From: Flavobacterium araucananum
GTDB taxonomy: Bacteria; Bacteroidota; Bacteroidia; Flavobacteriales; Flavobacteriaceae
Length of the DNA: 64,000 bases
Assembly (NCBI RefSeq): GCF_002222055.1
Contig: NZ_MUGS01000062.1
Coordinates: forward strand, 1 to 64,000
Direction: 5' to 3'
Shown: one piece after another, positions 63,804 to 64,000 of the stretch
Layout: each line of letters starts with the position of its first letter
Numbering within the stretch: position 1 is the stretch's first letter
Notes under the pieces: generated by a model
Seen by the model: the letters and a program-made list of their open reading frames with translations, nothing else
Told to the model about the DNA's origin: nothing
The model's database searches: none
Program-made: the position numbers and the translations under genes

Positions 63804-64000
63804 ATGGCTGTTCTAAAAGATGAAACTAAACTTATTAGCACCATTAAACGTGTCGATCAAAAAATCGATAAACTTAATGATCAAAAGATCATTGCCTTTT
63901 TTGAAGCGCTTGGATTAACAGAAAGAGAAGATGTACCAAAGAACTTTCTGGAATGGGAAACAATACTGGTTGTAGTCCCAAACAGACATATATCGCACGA
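63804..64000 (+). CDS. Start of a cytoplasmic protein, cut by the window end
   Basis: An open frame from the ATG at 63804 runs to the window end with no stop for 65 codons. The visible part is soluble and charged (KLISTIKRVDQKIDKLNDQKI, then FFEALGLTEREDVPKNF). No domain is recognised. A weak purine-rich AAAAGGAG at 63788-63795 lies 9 bases before the ATG. It is partial, so function and length are unknown. Confidence 0.65.
   Translation, partial: MAVLKDETKLISTIKRVDQKIDKLNDQKIIAFFEALGLTEREDVPKNFLEWETILVVVPNRHISH

Noticed and set aside
1..64000. tRNA, rRNA, prophage or transposase genes
   Set aside because: No cloverleaf, rRNA-like sequence, integrase, phage structural gene or transposase motif was seen in any frame.

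Overview
This window is a chromosomal stretch of a Bacteroidota bacterium, most likely Flavobacterium. The evidence is low GC with AT-rich intergenic DNA, SusC/SusD and FecI/FecR families, TAnnTTTG-type -7 promoter boxes, no clear Shine-Dalgarno sequences, DUF6660 and DUF3526 proteins, and several interspersed palindromic repeats of a flavobacterial type. I saw no rRNA, tRNA, CRISPR array, integrase, transposase or phage gene.

Layout. (1) 0.2-6.7 kb: a small exported Cys/His protein, an ABC ATPase, a TonB-dependent siderophore-type receptor and two ABC-2 permeases (DUF3526), all on +. (2) 7.2-16.7 kb: an ECF sigma factor and FecR anti-sigma factor lead into an STN-type SusC, SusD, a large lipoprotein of unknown function and a di-heme cytochrome c peroxidase. 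A VOC protein and a secreted arylsulfatase follow. (3) 19.6-28.0 kb, minus strand: a heavy-metal efflux operon (DUF6660 protein, CzcA-type RND pump, TolC-like channel, CzcB-type adaptor, Zn/Cd-type P-ATPase). (4) 28.3-30.2 kb: two outer-membrane proteins. (5) 30.2-42.5 kb: a signalling block with CheB, CheR, single receivers, a CHASE3-HAMP-GAF hybrid kinase with three receivers, a receiver-kinase fusion, an AraC-like protein, and a five-PAS kinase facing an Rcp1-like receiver.

(6) 42.7-52.8 kb: a stress and DNA-maintenance island with a pyridoxamine-oxidase-fold stress protein, DUF72, a Nei-like glycosylase, a DUF892 ferritin-like protein, two very acidic proteins, DUF5661, a 53-residue DUF1328/YtjA membrane protein, topoisomerase IB, a Rho-N/SAP-like small protein and a DUF4142 lipoprotein. 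Three of these genes carry the same upstream box at a fixed distance from the -7 element, which suggests a shared regulator. The island contains a 1.5-kb non-coding array of double-hairpin modules. (7) 53.0-57.5 kb: an amidohydrolase, two cupins and two AraC regulators. (8) 57.8-60.6 kb: a TetR regulator, a PaaI-like thioesterase and a 14-TM DHA2 exporter, each preceded by its own copy of one operator. (9) 60.7 kb to the end: a GH2 beta-galactosidase-type enzyme and the start of a further gene cut by the window end.

How the parts work together. Two loci handle metals or chelates and each begins with a small exported Cys/His-rich protein. The sigma/anti-sigma pair probably senses occupancy of the SusC transducer. 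The signalling block lies directly beside the stress island, so a phosphorelay controlling that regulon is a reasonable but unproven idea. The best candidates for something undescribed are the fixed-spacing stress promoter box, the hairpin-module array, and the SusCD-lipoprotein-cytochrome peroxidase operon.
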